DNA of 64,000 bases from an uncultured Gammaproteobacteria bacterium (GCA_958295485.1 OY282354.1:2748042-2812041); one strand, 5' to 3'; shown: positions 19,148-28,062, counted from the first letter of the stretch. Notes: generated by a model from the sequence alone, not told the origin. Program-made: numbers and translations.

Positions 19148-19534
19148 ATGAACCAGGAAACCACCGTCGTCCCCCTCAGCGACCTGGAGGAAGCCCGAGA
19201 ACGCGGGATGCTCTCTGGCGAGGTGCGCATTCTCAAGTGGGGAACCATTGCCGCAATTACCGTGATCCTCCTCTTTCTCACTTACCTTGCGCAACAGATC
19301 AGCGAGGTTCGGAGCGACCTTACACAACAGATCAACGGTCTCCGGGGAGAGATCAACGAAGTGCGGAAAGAGATGAATCAAGGGCAAATCGCTATTTATG
19401 AACGTTTGACGAGCGTTGAACACCAACTCGGTTTACGCTCCACATCGACGGAACCCGCTTCGCCGGCAGTGGCGGACGAACAAGCAATTACAGATATAAC
19501 AGGGCGTGCGACAAAACCGGACAAGAACGGCTAA
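19148..19534 (+). CDS. Membrane-anchored coiled-coil protein
   Basis: 128 residues: a short cytosolic head, one membrane helix (WGTIAAITVILLFLTYLA, 31-48), then a coiled coil with 11-residue spacing (QISEVRSDLTQQINGLRGE) to about residue 95 and a disordered tail. The ribosome site AGGAA precedes the ATG. It belongs to the loose family at 2736, 3041, 50855 and 63026. It is divergently placed next to the triple-FGE gene. Function unknown. Confidence 0.6.
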   Translation: MNQETTVVPLSDLEEARERGMLSGEVRILKWGTIAAITVILLFLTYLAQQISEVRSDLTQQINGLRGEINEVRKEMNQGQIAIYERLTSVEHQLGLRSTSTEPASPAVADEQAITDITGRATKPDKNG

Positions 19535-19600
19535 GCAGGGCGCCGGTTCATCGCCGGGCTGCTCATTCGTCTTCATTTAACCCTCGATACCCAATTTCAG

Positions 19601-19651
19601 GCCAAGGGGGCAAAGCCCCTCTTGGAACTCCAACAAGAGGTAAAGAGGTAA
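19601..19651. repeat. Hairpin-bearing direct repeat, left of triple-FGE gene
   Basis: GGCCAAGGGGGCAAAGCCCC followed by TCTTGGAACTCCAACAAGAG and GTAAAGAGG; the same order appears at 22990-23034. It can fold CCAAGGGGG against CCCCTCTTGG. Confidence 0.65.
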
Positions 19652-19655
19652 CGAT

Positions 19656-22600
19656 TCACGGGGTGAGCGTCCGCGCCACGCGAAACCCGATGATGTCGCT
19701 ACGGTAACCGGTGGTGAACCCGTAGCGGAACGCGGTGCGGAGGACCCACGGAGTGTCGAGCCAGGAGCCGCCGCGAAAAACGCGCCAACCGCAGTCCCCG
19801 CTTGTCCAGACGCTCCCATCACTGGGAGCACCCGCATAACTCTCGTTCCAGCAGTCCTGTACCCACTCCGACACGTTGCCGTGCATGTCATACAGACCAA
19901 AATCATTCGGCCGATAGCTCCCCACCTTGGCAGTACGCCGGCCAACGCCATCCGAACACGACTCATTGCGCCAGAAGAGAAGGTCAATACTCCTGTCCCC
20001 ATGATTCGCATAGCGGCAAAGTTGGGATTCATCATTGCCAAAGTGATACTTTGTCGTCGTCCCGGCACGGGCCGCATACTCCCATTCCGCCTCGCTCGGC
20101 AAGCGGTAACGCACGCCCGTCTCGGACGATAACCATTCCAAGTACGCCACTGCGTCATCCCAACTCACACACACCACAGGATGCGTATCCGACTGATTGA
20201 ACCCCGGATTATTCCACCACATCCCTTCACTACTACCCCCAACTGAACAGCTTCCGCCACGCTCCGCCGTCGTGCGGTAACCGGCCTGCGCCACAAAACG
20301 TCCAAATTCGCCGCGCGTCACCTCGTATTTCGATAGCGCAAACGACTCCGCGATACCCACTTCATGCTCTGGCATCTCCTCATCCCAGCAATCTCTCCCG
20401 GACACGCAGCCCATGCGAAACCGACCGGCCGGAATTACTACCATCTCCGGCCCCTGACCACCCAAACCCAACTCATCCCTGAACAACCGGCCGGACTCCA
20501 ACTCAGACCCCAAAGCCAGCAGTATCCTCGCCGATTCCGCATCCAGGTAGCCCGTCGCCGCTTCACCTTGAGACGCCTGCCATTCCCTTAGCGCGCTACG
20601 TGTGCCCTCACCAAACAAACCATCCGCTAACTCTGGACTAAAACCCGCTGCGGTCAATCCCTGCTGAACCTGCCGCCGCTCCGCCCGGGTCAACCCCAAA
20701 CCTGCCTCCACCGCAGCACCGTCGGACGCCGCTGGTTCCGACGTGACCGTTTCCACTGCCAGCGTCCGCGCCACACGGAACCCGATGATGATGTAGCCAT
20801 CAACGGAGGAGTCCCTGAGGCGGTACGCGGCCCGGAGGAACCACGGCCTGCCGATCCAGGAACCGCCGCGCAACACGCGCTTGCCGCAGTCCCCTCGCTT
20901 CCAAGCGCTCCCATCACTAGGGGCACCCACATAACTGTCGTTCCAGCAGTCCTGTACCCACTCCCACACGTTGCCATGCATGTCATGCAGACCAAAATCA
21001 TTTGGTCGGTAGCTCCCCACTTCGGCAGTACGCTCGCCAACGCCATCTGAACACAACTCATTACGCCGGGAAGAGTTAGTACTCCTGTCCCTATGATTCG
21101 CATACCGGCAAAGTTGGGATTCGTCGTCCCCGAAGTGATACTTTGTCGGGCTGCCCGACCGCGCCGCATATTCCCATTCCGCCTCGCTCGGCAATCGGTA
21201 ACGCACACCCGTCTCGGACGATAACCATTCCACGTATGCCACTGCGTCATTCCAACTCACACACACCACAGGATGCGTATCCGACTGATTAAATCCCGGA
21301 TTATTCCACCTCGCAGACGGCTTCTTTGTCACTTCACTACCATCCCACGCGTAACAGCCTCCGCCACGCTCCGCCGTCGTGCGGTAACCAGTCCGCACCA
21401 CAAAACGGCCAAATTCGCCACGCGTCACCTCGTATTTCGATAGCGCAAACGGCTGGGCTATCCTCACTTCATGTACTGGCATCTCGTCATCCTTGCAATC
21501 TCTCCCGGACACGCAGCCCATGCGAAACCGGCCGGCCGGAATTACCAACATCTCCGGCCCCTGACCACCTGAACCCAACTCATCTTTGAACAACTGTATG
21601 GGTTCCAACTCGGACCCCAAATCCAGCAGCGTCTTTGCCGATTCCACATCCAGGTAGCCCGTTGCCGCCTTACCTTGAGACGCCTGCCAATCCCTCAGCG
21701 CATTACGTGTGCCCTCGCTAAACAAACCATCCACCGACCCCGGATTAAAACCCGCTGCTGTCAATCCCTGCTGAACCTGCCGCAGCTCCGCCCGGGTCAA
21801 CCCCAACCCTGCCTCCACCGTAGCACCGTCGGACGCCGCCGGTTCTGGCGTGACCGTTTCCACTGCCAGCATCCGCGCCACACGGAAACCGTTGAAGATG
21901 TCACGTTCATCGGAGGTGAGCCAGTAGCGGTTCGCGGAGCGGAGGATCCCTGGGTCACTGACCCAGGAGCCACCGCGCCAAACGCGACTGCCGCAGTCCC
22001 CGCCTGTCCAGGCGCTCCCATCACTGGGGGCGCCCGCATAACTCCCGTTCCCACAGTCCTGTACCCACTCCCCTACGTTACCGTGCATATCATGCAGACC
22101 AAAACCATTCGGCTGATAGCTCCCAACTTCGGCAGTAAGCTCACCAACGCCATCTGAACACAACTCATTACGCCCGGGAAGGTCAGTACTCCTGTCCTGA
22201 TGATTCGCATACCGGCAAAGTTGGGATTCGTCGTCCCCGAAGTGATACTTTGTCGTGCTGCCCGACCGCGCCGCATATTCCCATTCCGCCTCGCTCGGCA
22301 ACCGGTAACGCACACCCGTCTCGGACGATAACCATTCCACGTACGCCACTGCGTCATCCCAACTCACACACACGACAGGATGCGTATCCGACTGATTAAA
22401 TCCCGGATTATTCCACCTCGCAGACGACTTGTATGTTCCTCCACTAATATCCCACACATAACAACCTCTGCCACGCTCCGCCATCGTGCGGTAACCGGCC
22501 TGCGCCACAAAACGGCCAAATTCGCCACGCGTCACCTCGTATTTCGACATGGCAAACGGCTGGGTTATCCTCACTTCATGCACTGGCATCTCGTCATCCT

Positions 22601-22853
22601 CGCAATCTCTCCCGGACACGCAGCCCATACGAAACCGGCCAGCCGGAATCACCACCATCTCCGGGCCCTGGCCACCCGAAGCCAACTCATCCCTGAACGG
22701 CTGCCCGGGGGTTAACTGATTTTCCGTAGCATAACTCACGCCACAACCTGCCTGCGCCAATATCATCACCCCTGCCAGCATGACAACTGACATCGAGCGT
22801 CGGGAGTGAAAAAACCGCGTGATGGCAGTGCCTGATATACCCTCTCGTATCAT
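19656..22853 (-). CDS. Exported protein with three FGE-sulfatase-fold domains and two peptidoglycan-binding linkers
   Basis: About 1065 residues from the ATG at 22853, preceded by GGGGGA (an upstream in-frame ATG at 22895 lacks a site). A signal peptide (SVVMLAGVMILAQAGCGVSYA) is followed by FGE1 (~65-325), PG_binding_1 (~350-412), FGE2 (~428-697), PG_binding_1 (~718-775) and FGE3 (~794-1065). Each FGE unit has PEMVVIPAGRFRMG, VCVSWDDAVAYVEWL and RLPSEAEWEYAAR. The GGSW segments lack the two Cys of true formylglycine-generating enzymes, so sulfatase activation is unlikely. The C-terminal ~35 residues of each unit, between GGSW and GFRVAR, differ sharply while the rest is near identical. A surface or envelope binding protein is the best reading. 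Confidence 0.85.
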   Translation of the reverse strand: MIREGISGTAITRFFHSRRSMSVVMLAGVMILAQAGCGVSYATENQLTPGQPFRDELASGGQGPEMVVIPAGRFRMGCVSGRDCEDDEMPVHEVRITQPFAMSKYEVTRGEFGRFVAQAGYRTMAERGRGCYVWDISGGTYKSSARWNNPGFNQSDTHPVVCVSWDDAVAYVEWLSSETGVRYRLPSEAEWEYAARSGSTTKYHFGDDESQLCRYANHQDRSTDLPGRNELCSDGVGELTAEVGSYQPNGFGLHDMHGNVGEWVQDCGNGSYAGAPSDGSAWTGGDCGSRVWRGGSWVSDPGILRSANRYWLTSDERDIFNGFRVARMLAVETVTPEPAASDGATVEAGLGLTRAELRQVQQGLTAAGFNPGSVDGLFSEGTRNALRDWQASQGKAATGYLDVESAKTLLDLGSELEPIQLFKDELGSGGQGPEMLVIPAGRFRMGCVSGRDCKDDEMPVHEVRIAQPFALSKYEVTRGEFGRFVVRTGYRTTAERGGGCYAWDGSEVTKKPSARWNNPGFNQSDTHPVVCVSWNDAVAYVEWLSSETGVRYRLPSEAEWEYAARSGSPTKYHFGDDESQLCRYANHRDRSTNSSRRNELCSDGVGERTAEVGSYRPNDFGLHDMHGNVWEWVQDCWNDSYVGAPSDGSAWKRGDCGKRVLRGGSWIGRPWFLRAAYRLRDSSVDGYIIIGFRVARTLAVETVTSEPAASDGAAVEAGLGLTRAERRQVQQGLTAAGFSPELADGLFGEGTRSALREWQASQGEAATGYLDAESARILLALGSELESGRLFRDELGLGGQGPEMVVIPAGRFRMGCVSGRDCWDEEMPEHEVGIAESFALSKYEVTRGEFGRFVAQAGYRTTAERGGSCSVGGSSEGMWWNNPGFNQSDTHPVVCVSWDDAVAYLEWLSSETGVRYRLPSEAEWEYAARAGTTTKYHFGNDESQLCRYANHGDRSIDLLFWRNESCSDGVGRRTAKVGSYRPNDFGLYDMHGNVSEWVQDCWNESYAGAPSDGSVWTSGDCGWRVFRGGSWLDTPWVLRTAFRYGFTTGYRSDIIGFRVARTLTP

Positions 22854-22989
22854 CTCGTTGTCCCCCACGAATTTACGGATAAACCAGTACCTCATTAACT
22901 TATTGAACCCGTTGCGCTTCGCAGGTCAGCAGGTCCGCTTTGACGTCACGATAAGGCCAAGCATCGGGATTATCACGATTGTTCGCACG

Positions 22990-23034
22990 GCCAAGGGGGG
23001 CTTGCCCCTTGGAACCCCAAAAGACGTAAAGAGG
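22990..23034. repeat. Hairpin-bearing direct repeat, right of triple-FGE gene
   Basis: GGCCAAGGGGGGCTTGCCCC with TTGGAACCCCAAAAGACG and TAAAGAGG, an imperfect copy of 19601-19651. The two copies bracket the 3.2-kb gene. Confidence 0.65.
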
Positions 23035-23103
23035 TTCTGCTCGTGTCGGATTGGGCAGCCACATCACCACAGGTTAGGAGCATGATGAGCGGCCTAGTCG
23101 TGC

Positions 23104-23310
23104 TCATTGCAACAGGGGCGCCAGTTCGATAGCCAGGACCGCCAACAGCAAAGCCGCCCCGGTCCTGACTGATATTTTCAGCTCAGCGATGTCCTGTTCG
23201 ATCTTGTATAAGCGCTCCGTCTGCTCCGCGCCGGCAGCGGCTTGCTTGGCCTGTTCATCGGTAACGTTTGGGATCAGCCTCAGTACTTGGTATAAACCAA
23301 TAGCGCTCAT
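23104..23310 (-). CDS. Small C-terminally anchored coiled-coil protein
   Basis: From ATG 23310 (MSAIGLYQVLRLIPNV) 68 residues: a charged helix (EQTERLYKIEQDIAELKISV) followed by a C-terminal membrane segment (GAALLLAVLAIELAPLLQ). An upstream in-frame ATG at 23346 is possible. The polarity is reversed relative to the other coiled-coil proteins here. Function unknown. Confidence 0.5.
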   Translation of the reverse strand: MSAIGLYQVLRLIPNVTDEQAKQAAAGAEQTERLYKIEQDIAELKISVRTGAALLLAVLAIELAPLLQ

Positions 23311-23480
23311 ACGGGCAGTATAACAAGGCCAGGAAACAAATATCATTATGCGCCATAATATCTGCCCTAAGATCTCGAGATAAACCCAAGTGTCGATTCC
23401 TCGTTAGCATGTCCAAGTTGAGATAGAACCGAACCCAGGCGCGAGTTTTGACGATCTATCCGGTATGACATATTGTAATA

Positions 23481-23735
23481 TCCTATCGCGATGAGTTGCG
23501 CGAACGTTATCTGGTTTGGTTACAGGAATGCGATGCGGAGAATGCCTTCACGCCTGAGCAACGGGAATGGCTCGACCGCATGGTCGAGCACATCGCGGCA
23601 AGCCTCGCTATTGAACCGAAAGACTTTGAAACTGGCTGGTTCGCCCAGCAGGGCAGCTTGGGCCGGGCGCATGCGCTATTCGGCGAACAACTCAAACCGT
23701 TAATGACAGAACTCAATGAAGAGCTGGCGGCGTGA
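23481..23735 (+). pseudogene. C-terminal remnant of type I restriction R subunit
   Basis: About 84 codons, reading YRDELRERYLVWL, FTPEQREWLDRMVEHIAASL, LGRAHALFGEQL and ending LNEELAA. This is the terminal helical domain of EcoEI-type HsdR. The helicase and nuclease parts and hsdM/S are absent. It is a decayed defence gene within the island. Confidence 0.75.
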
Positions 23736-23821
23736 ACCTGATTTATCCAGGGAGCCCATCTCCAGGATTCATTTCGCTTGAATGACAGCATATCGCTGTC
23801 AAAGTAACAGGAAAAAGACCA

Positions 23822-24058
23822 GTGGGAAATTTAACGATTAGAAATCTTGACGATGATGTGATTAAGGCTTTGAAGATGCAAGCGAAGACAAATCAGCGTT
23901 CGCTGGAAGCGGAGATCCGTTATGTATTGACGCAACGAGCCGACCGCCGTAGCCGTCTCGCCGACTTTCGAGAACGAACCCGGCAGATCGCCGGCATGAC
24001 TTCCGGCGCCGTCCAGACAGATAGCGGGGAACTTCTGCGCGAAGATCGAAACCGATGA
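23822..24058 (+). CDS. VapB/FitA-type antitoxin
   Basis: 78 residues from a GTG start. An N-terminal ribbon-helix-helix reads NLTIRNLDDDVIKALKMQAK then NQRSLEAEIRYVL; the tail should wrap the PIN toxin. Its stop overlaps the toxin start (ATGA, 24055-24058), the usual operon layout. The toxin is truncated, so this antitoxin is an orphan. Confidence 0.85.
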   Translation: MGNLTIRNLDDDVIKALKMQAKTNQRSLEAEIRYVLTQRADRRSRLADFRERTRQIAGMTSGAVQTDSGELLREDRNR

Positions 24059-24225
24059 AGCTAACCGTGGATGCGAGCGTTGTCGTGAAGTGGTTCGTGT
24101 CCGAGTTGTTGCACAAAGAGGCGCACCTGTTGCTTGCCCATCGTTTAGACCTACACGCGCCTGACATTCTGTTGGCCGAGTTCGCGAACACCATCTGGAA
24201 GAAAACCCGTGACCTTGCACCATAA
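24055..24225 (+). pseudogene. VapC (PIN-domain toxin) truncated by IS
   Basis: The first ~52 codons of a PIN RNase are intact: MKLTVDASVVVKWFV (first catalytic Asp), HAPDILLAEFANTIWKK (the Glu). From 24210 the sequence is the IS left end, which adds DLAP and a stop. The remaining acidic residues are lost, so no toxin activity is expected. The 3' part is not found beyond the IS. Confidence 0.85.
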
Positions 24226-24289
24226 AACTGAGCTATTTCACTTAGGGATTTTGCTCTATGGTAACTCCTTAACAGAGAGGAGAAACACC

Positions 24290-24682
24290 ATGAAACGAAC
24301 CCGTTTTACCGAACCGCAGATCGTGTATGCCCTGAAGTTGGCGGAGAGCGGCACTTCAGTAGCGAATGTGTGCCGCAAGTATGGGATCAGTGATGCCACG
24401 TTTTACACTTGGCGCAAGAAGTACGGGGGCCTGGGTGTCTCGGAGTTGCGTCGTCTGCGCGAGTTGGATGCGGAGAACAAGCATCTGAAGCAGCTGGTAG
24501 CGGATCTGACCCTGGACAAGCACATGTTGCAGGAGGTGATCCAAAAAAACTTTAAAGCCGGCAGACCGGCGGGCGTTGGTGGTGTTTTTAATGGCGGCTT
24601 TTCGGATCAGCGAACGTCATGGCTGTCGGCTGTTGCGGTATCCCCGGTCAACCCAACGGTACCGTGCTTGCCGTCTGGATGA
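24290..24682 (+). CDS. IS3-family transposase OrfA
   Basis: From the ATG after [29 protein letters not shown], then helix-turn-helix [20 protein letters not shown] and a leucine-zipper helix to [12 protein letters not shown]. After the A-run at 24543-24549 it continues 44 codons overlapping orfB out of frame (GVGGVFNGG), which is unlike a normal OrfA end and suggests a one-base change at the shift site. Confidence 0.8.
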   Translation: MKRTRFTEPQIVYALKLAESGTSVANVCRKYGISDATFYTWRKKYGGLGVSELRRLRELDAENKHLKQLVADLTLDKHMLQEVIQKNFKAGRPAGVGGVFNGGFSDQRTSWLSAVAVSPVNPTVPCLPSG

Positions 24683-25391
24683 CCGGGGGTTGGCCTTGCG
24701 CTTGAAGGAACTGGCGCTGGCCCGGCCGCGGTTTGGCTATCGGCGTCTGCATGTGTTGCTGCAGCGCGAAGGCTGGGCGGTGAATCACAAGCGCATTTAC
24801 CGCCTGTATTGCGAGGCGGAGTTATGGGTACGGATCAAACGGCGACGGAAACGGGCGGCGGCGATCCGAGGCCCGGCGCCGGCGCCGAGTGCTCCGGGGC
24901 AATGCTGGAGTATGGATTTTGTGACGGACCGGTTGCTGGATGGTCGGGCGTTTCAGGCCCTGACTGTGGTGGATAACTTTAGTCGGCAAAGTCCATTAAT
25001 TGAGGTGGCGCAGTCGATGACGTCCGGCCAGGTGATAGACGCATTGGCGCGGGTGCGTAGCCAGCTGGGTCTGCCGTTGACCATTACCTGTGACAACGGC
25101 TCGCAGTTCACCAGTCGCCGGCTGGATGCCTGGGCGCATGAGAACGAGGTGCGGCTGGACTTTATTCGACCGGGAAAACCCGTTGAAAATGCGTATATTG
25201 AGAGTTTCAACGGGCGTTTTCGGGATGAATGCTTGAACAGTCACGAGTTTGAATCGCTGGCGGATGCAAGCAAGAAGATCGAAGCCTGGCGGATCGACTA
25301 TAATAACCATCGTCCGCACAGTTCTCTGGGCCAGTTAACGCCGAGGAAATATGCGGATCAATTTCAACCACAACGAGCTACCTGGGAATGA
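24576..25391 (+). CDS. IS3-family transposase OrfB (DDE integrase core)
   Basis: About 271 residues; the same frame is open upstream to 24543. HTH_21 region [18 protein letters not shown], then the rve core with Asp in [10 protein letters not shown], Asp in [10 protein letters not shown] and Glu in [14 protein letters not shown]. All DDE residues are present. It lies +1 relative to orfA, not the -1 expected for IS3-family frameshifting. Confidence 0.88.
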   Translation: MVVFLMAAFRISERHGCRLLRYPRSTQRYRACRLDDRGLALRLKELALARPRFGYRRLHVLLQREGWAVNHKRIYRLYCEAELWVRIKRRRKRAAAIRGPAPAPSAPGQCWSMDFVTDRLLDGRAFQALTVVDNFSRQSPLIEVAQSMTSGQVIDALARVRSQLGLPLTITCDNGSQFTSRRLDAWAHENEVRLDFIRPGKPVENAYIESFNGRFRDECLNSHEFESLADASKKIEAWRIDYNNHRPHSSLGQLTPRKYADQFQPQRATWE

Positions 25392-25492
25392 ATTTCTAAG
25401 CGCCAAGTGGATCAGCTGCAGGGGGTAGGTCAATAGCCCTGATATGATGAATTTTCCTAAATGGTTCGTGGTACAAGATTGGGGAGAGGGTC

Positions 25493-25525
25493 ATAATCGC
25501 AAAAGCCTGATTTATTCTACCGTTA
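25493..25525. repeat. Right island repeat at the glmS 3' end (attR-like)
   Basis: 33 bases covering the last four to five glmS codons, the stop and 19 bases beyond. It is the partner of 16056-16088. The island lies between the two, about 9.4 kb. Confidence 0.75.
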
Positions 25526-27344
25526 CGGACTTGGCTAAATTCCTGGGTTGGTCCACGTCCGCCCCCTTGAGTACCGCCACGTGATAGGAAAACAGTTGCA
25601 AAGGCACGGTATAAACGATAGGGGTGATGATGTCTTCAACCGGGGGAACCCGTATGATCGTCATATCCGAATTCGTTTCCCTGTCAATTCCGGAATCCGA
25701 AAATATGTACAACCTGGCGCCCCGGGCGCTGACCTCTTGCAAGTTGGAGCTCAGCTTTCCAAGCAACCTGTTATTCGGCGCTACGGCAATGATCGGCATG
25801 TCATCATCCACCAGGGCCAAAGGCCCGTGTTTTAATTCTCCCGCCGCATAGGCCTCCGCGTGAATATAAGAGATTTCCTTCAGTTTTAATGCGCCCTCCA
25901 TGGCGACCGGCAACATCGTTCCCCTGCCTAAAAATAACGTATGATTTTTGTATATGAATTCTTCCGCCAATTTTTTAAGTCGACCGTTTAATTCTAAAAC
26001 GGAATTAACCCGGCCCGGCAATTTTTCCAACTGGCTGATCAATTGCGCTTCTTTTTCTTCGCCCAGTCCACGCCTTCGGGCAAGTAATGCTGTCAGCATT
26101 AAAAGGGCGACTAATTGTGTAGTGAACGTCTTGGTTGACGCCACGCCGATTTCGATTCCCGCCCGGGTAAGGAAAACCATGTCTGCTTCCCGCGTCAACG
26201 AACTTTCAGGCACGTTGCAAATCGCCAGGCGCGCCAGGTAAGGTTTGCTCCCGGCCAGCCGTAATGCCTCAAGGACGTCCAGGGTCTCGCCTGACTGGGA
26301 GATTGCCAGGAACAAGGTGTTTACCGGGACGACCGGGCTGCGGTAACGGTATTCGCTGGCAATATCAACGCTGCATTGAATCCCCGCCTCCGCTTCCAGC
26401 CAATACTTCGCTATCAACCCGGCGTGATAGCTGCTGCCACAGGCAATAATATGAATGTTTTCAGCCTGACCGAGAACGTCACCGGCTGCCGCGCCAAATT
26501 CAGCTTCAATGAACCTGCCGTTTTCAATCCTGCCTTCCAGCGTATCGGCGATGGCGGCAGGCTGGGTAAATATTTCCTTGAGCATGTAATGCCGGTAACC
26601 GGTCTTGTCGGCGCTATCGACAGGCGTTTCTGAAAAGATAACCGGCCTGTCCACCTGGTTGCCGTCCCTGTCGAAGATGATCACCCTCTCCCTGTATAAA
26701 TCGGCCACGTCACCATCTTCCAGGACAATAAACTGTCGCGTTACCGGCAGTAAGGCAAAAATATCAGAGGAGATAAAATGCTCGCCGATACCGACTCCGA
26801 TGACCATCGGACTGCCTTTCCTGGCGGCAACCAATCGTCCCGGCTCATTATGGTTAATCACGCCCAGCGCATAAGTGCCTTCAATTTCCGTCGTGGTGTC
26901 TTTTACTGCGGTAAACAGGTCGCCGCTCTCCTGCAGGTGACTGTGAATTTGATTGACAACCACTTCCGTATCCGTTTCAGATGAAAACGTGTGGCCGGCG
27001 CTGATTTGTTTTGCGCGAAAAGATTCATGATTCTCGATAATGCCATTGTGCGCCAAAGCGATTTCATCCTTGCAGATATGGGGGTGGGCATTGTTGACGC
27101 TGGGTTTGCCATGGGTGGCCCAGCGGGTATGAGCAAGGCCGGCGCTGCCGTGGATGGGGGAAGCAACGATGGATTGCGCCAATTCATTGACCTTCCCCAA
27201 GACTCTCAAGCGGTTGAAGCCGGCGCCTTCATTGAGCGCTACAATGCCGGCGGAGTCATAGCCCCGATACTCCAGGCGTCTCAATCCTTCTAAAAGTATC
27301 GGGATGACATTTCTTTCCGCAACGGCGCCGACAATTCCACACAT
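25512..27344 (-). CDS. glmS: Glutamine-fructose-6-phosphate aminotransferase (isomerising)
   Basis: 610 residues, full length. Nucleophile Cys follows the initiator Met (MCGIVGAVAERN). The N-terminal glutaminase domain is followed by two SIS domains (CGSSYHAG near 305, ISQSGET near 350) and the C-terminal SVTVE. It makes glucosamine-6-phosphate for peptidoglycan and LPS. The 3' end is the island integration point. The upstream Sel1 gene is 4 bases away. Confidence 0.96.
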   Translation of the reverse strand: MCGIVGAVAERNVIPILLEGLRRLEYRGYDSAGIVALNEGAGFNRLRVLGKVNELAQSIVASPIHGSAGLAHTRWATHGKPSVNNAHPHICKDEIALAHNGIIENHESFRAKQISAGHTFSSETDTEVVVNQIHSHLQESGDLFTAVKDTTTEIEGTYALGVINHNEPGRLVAARKGSPMVIGVGIGEHFISSDIFALLPVTRQFIVLEDGDVADLYRERVIIFDRDGNQVDRPVIFSETPVDSADKTGYRHYMLKEIFTQPAAIADTLEGRIENGRFIEAEFGAAAGDVLGQAENIHIIACGSSYHAGLIAKYWLEAEAGIQCSVDIASEYRYRSPVVPVNTLFLAISQSGETLDVLEALRLAGSKPYLARLAICNVPESSLTREADMVFLTRAGIEIGVASTKTFTTQLVALLMLTALLARRRGLGEEKEAQLISQLEKLPGRVNSVLELNGRLKKLAEEFIYKNHTLFLGRGTMLPVAMEGALKLKEISYIHAEAYAAGELKHGPLALVDDDMPIIAVAPNNRLLGKLSSNLQEVSARGARLYIFSDSGIDRETNSDMTIIRVPPVEDIITPIVYTVPLQLFSYHVAVLKGADVDQPRNLAKSVTVE

Positions 27345-27348
27345 GAAA

Positions 27349-27873
27349 TCAATCCACCTGCTGGCCCCGAAACAGCCTGCCCTCCGAGGCTTGCTCCGCT
27401 ACTACGGCATCAATGATGTACCTTTTCGCCTCGCGTTTGGCAAAATTCATCTGGTTGGGACTTAGCTTGTTTTCCGCCGCCAGGGAATCCATGTAGCGCT
27501 TCGCCGTCGGGTTGCCTTGGCGATAAGAAGCGTAATACCACTTGAAAGCCGAGACGATATCCTGGTTCGTGCCATAAGCATTATGAAACATCAGGCCATA
27601 ATTGAGTTGTGCCTTGGGGTCGCCTTGCTTTGCGGCTTTTTCATACCATTGCAGCGCCCGGCCCCAGTCCTGCCGCACCCCCAAGCCTAAATAATAGTGC
27701 ACCCCCAGGTAATTTTGCGCTTCGCTGTCTCCTGCCTCAGCCCTGGGTTTGAACATGCTATAGGCGGTTTCATAATCACCTGACTCAAACGTCTGTTTTG
27801 CCGTTTTCTCACTACCGCAACCCCCTAGGGCCGAGCTCAGGCAACATAATATAACGAGCAATAATCTGGGCAT
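27349..27873 (-). CDS. Sel1-repeat lipoprotein
   Basis: 174 residues. Lipoprotein signal with lipobox-like ALGGC near 19. Three Sel1/TPR-like units follow: EAQNYLGVHYYLGLGV, AKAQ-type KAQLNYGLMFHNAYGT and the intervening RALQWYEKAAKQGD. Such proteins act as scaffolds in the envelope. It immediately precedes glmS on the same strand. Confidence 0.75.
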   Translation of the reverse strand: MPRLLLVILCCLSSALGGCGSEKTAKQTFESGDYETAYSMFKPRAEAGDSEAQNYLGVHYYLGLGVRQDWGRALQWYEKAAKQGDPKAQLNYGLMFHNAYGTNQDIVSAFKWYYASYRQGNPTAKRYMDSLAAENKLSPNQMNFAKREAKRYIIDAVVAEQASEGRLFRGQQVD

Positions 27874-27886
27874 GATTTAATCGTAT

Positions 27887-27963
<77 letters not shown>

Positions 27964-28033
27964 TTCCATACCAGACAGCACTTTACCACATTTTATCTGT
28001 AAACGTGGGAAACAGGGGACAGGGTAAATACTG

Positions 28034-28062
28034 AAAACCGGAGCTAACGGCGTAACAGCTCC
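28034..28062 (-). terminator. Possible intrinsic terminator overlapping the merR stop
   Basis: On the minus strand GGAGCT, an 11-base loop, AGCTCC, then GGTTTT. The stem includes the last codons of the MerR-family gene. The U-run is short. Confidence 0.4.

Larger units (their letters stand above)
24210..25432 (+). mobile_element. IS3-family insertion sequence
   Basis: About 1223 bp. The left end begins TGACCTTGCACC and the right end finishes GGGGGTAGGTCA, giving short imperfect inverted repeats beginning TGACCT. It contains orfA and orfB. The flanks (CCCG and ATAG) do not match, so there is no target duplication and the flanks have been rearranged since insertion. Confidence 0.85.

Noticed and set aside
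19656..22853. True formylglycine-generating enzyme / sulfatase activator
   Set aside because: The active-site Cys pair expected after GGS(F/W) is absent in all three units and no sulfatase is nearby.
16056..25525. Tn7-like transposon at attTn7 of glmS
   Set aside because: No tnsA-E-like genes, no Tn7 ends, and the repeat includes the glmS coding end, which Tn7 does not duplicate.
16000..25600. Complete diversity-generating retroelement
   Set aside because: No reverse transcriptase, avd or template repeat could be found in the window; only a target-like gene.
28009..28023. GGAAACAGGGGACAG shared with 40392-40406
   Set aside because: A short match, one copy lying in the galU coding end; too little to call an element.
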